A stretch of 64,000 nt of DNA from Hyperoodon ampullatus. Taxonomy: Eukaryota; Chordata; Mammalia; Artiodactyla; Ziphiidae. A program made the translations under genes and the position numbers. Positions within the stretch are counted from its first letter, which is position 1, and every line of letters starts with the position of its first letter. Positions 62,691 to 64,000 of this stretch are shown one piece after another. A model generated the notes under the pieces. That model was not told the DNA's origin, did no database searches, and was given only the letters and a program-made list of their open reading frames with translations. The DNA lies in NCBI GenBank assembly GCA_949752795.1, contig OX457064.1, positions 44,450,368 through 44,514,367 of the forward strand, read 5' to 3'.

Positions 62691-64000
62691 CTATTGATTT
62701 GAACAAACGCAGTTTATTTTGTTTTAAAGAAAAAATATAAAGCAACTTTCCTCTATGCACCGCTCAAGTCAACTAATATGCTAGGACTGTAAGGGGGAAA
62801 TCTTTTACAAGCTTTTACATTGGCCAAAAGGGACTAAAATGAGTTTTTGTCTCAGTCACTGCCGTTAGAAGCCTATAATAACATACTTTCATCGATTTTC
62901 AGTGGACCACTAAAACATTATGAAAATTAAACTTTTACTTTAGCTTTAAAAATGAAAGACAAGGACAAGAATTTAAGAACTTAAAAAAAAAAGTACACTT
63001 GACAAAAAGAATATTGAGGCCGTTTATTTTCCTCAACATCCCAGCTACACTGGTGCTCCAAAGGTTAATTAGAAAAATTATCTTATTGGACCAAACTCTC
63101 CACAAAGCGAAGTAGATTCTCTTTGGGTTTCTACTAATCAGTAGTATGCTGGCTTCCCAGACAGCAACCATCTATCAAAGTCATTTCTCAGTGGCCCGGT
63201 GGGCTGGCATCTGTTTAACCAACTGGAAAAAAGTGTCCTGCAAGTGGTACAAATGAATTCTACTTCTGCTGTGTATTTTACATTTGCACAAGGAAATGCA
63301 TGCACTTCTGTTACAAGTGATTTAATAAGTGAAAATGCTCTCTTATTGTAGATAATGTTTTATACTAAATAGGAAATTCTTATGAGACAAACTTGCAAAC
63401 CAAGTCAAAAGATAATGCTAGCTTGCCAAATAAACTAATAATAGGCTTGCATTCAATATTAACTTATCTAAATATAAAACACCATAATCTTCCAAAAATT
63501 CATCAACCTATCAATAGAAACAAAGGTCAATTATCCATACGTGACTATTCATTCTCACCTTTTATATTATGTTATTCATTATAATATAAGCCATATACAC
63601 CTTGTTCACAAAAGCAGCATCTTCAAAGCCAGCATGGCACAATACATATCAGTATGCATTACCTTCTAAAATAATATGTCTACACAAATTGTTTAATGAA
63701 TTTGCCTCTTTGTAAACCTTTAAAACAAGTACAATGAAAGATATCTGTTTTTTGAAAACCTTCCTTCACAAACAAAACTATTTTCATAGTGAAAGGACCA
63801 CAGTGAGTCTCCATCATCCTTAAAAAAATAACTGAAATTATTCAAATGAATTCTTAATTTAAGAATTATATACACAGTACCAAAAAAAAGCATTCAAAGA
63901 AATCCATTTGGCAATGATTCTTCTTTTCAATACCAAAAACTATAAAAAGCTAAATATGTTCAAGGATAAAGTTAATTTTTTTCATAACTACAATAATAGT
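62691..64000 (-). other. PHF14 intron 5' of the first visible exon
   Basis: AT-rich sequence with no recognisable coding exon, SINE or L1. The stretch around 63000-63200, with a short minus-strand open frame, does not match PHF14 as I know it and lacks flanking splice sites in phase. The remaining upstream exons of the gene must lie to the right of the window. Confidence 0.7.

Noticed and set aside
62935..63171. Possible upstream PHF14 exon on the minus strand
   Set aside because: Translation does not resemble PHF14 and no matching splice sites in phase were found.

Overview
The window is mammalian nuclear DNA: AT-rich, intron-like, and crowded with interspersed repeats. Many copies of a tRNA-Glu-derived CHR-type SINE, which starts with the tract 'gggcttccctggtggc', together with a mariner of the ruminant/cetacean type, point to a cetartiodactyl and most likely a whale or dolphin. 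The young form of this SINE is, to my knowledge, typical of Cetacea. Species cannot be read from the sequence alone.

The only host gene I can support is PHF14 (PHD finger protein 14), on the minus strand. Five internal coding exons are visible, in transcript order 62690-62587, 60083-59952, 50872-50704, 22894-22844 and 22722-22601. Reading phases join perfectly across all five and encode 193 complete residues plus split codons. They carry the end of the linker before the second classical PHD finger, that whole PHD finger (exons 2 and 3), a basic linker, and the first two zinc ligands of the last PHD finger. The first intron begins with GC (GC-AG class), and the 51-nt exon has a weak GT donor. 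The last exon(s), completing the final PHD finger, were not found in bases 1-22600 and should lie to the left of the window. The start of the gene lies to the right.

Everything else is intron and repeats. The outstanding mobile element is a full-length L1 on the plus strand (about 31032-36857, antisense to PHF14). It has a 5' UTR, an open ORF1 (297 aa), an open ORF2 (1286 aa) with all the endonuclease and reverse-transcriptase motifs I checked, a poly(A) tail and a target-site duplication. Its tail has a second segment that looks like a 20-nt 3' transduction. There are also older L1 pieces (some nested), a decayed mariner (1032-2315), about seventeen CHR-type SINEs, MIR and L2 relics, and microsatellites.

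Layout: 1-22600, intron or 3' region with the mariner, nested old L1s and four SINEs; 22601-22894, two exons 121 bp apart; 22895-50703, a 27.8-kb intron holding the intact L1 and eight SINEs; 50704-50872, an exon; 50873-59951, a 9.1-kb intron with L1 pieces, a SINE with a 77-bp internal tandem repeat and a SINE nested in an L1; 59952-60083, an exon; 60084-62586, a 2.5-kb GC-AG intron; 62587-62690, an exon; then intron to the end.

The most novel candidates are the apparently retrotransposition-competent L1, its short 3' transduction, and an in-frame 66-nt candidate cassette exon of PHF14 at 23684-23749.
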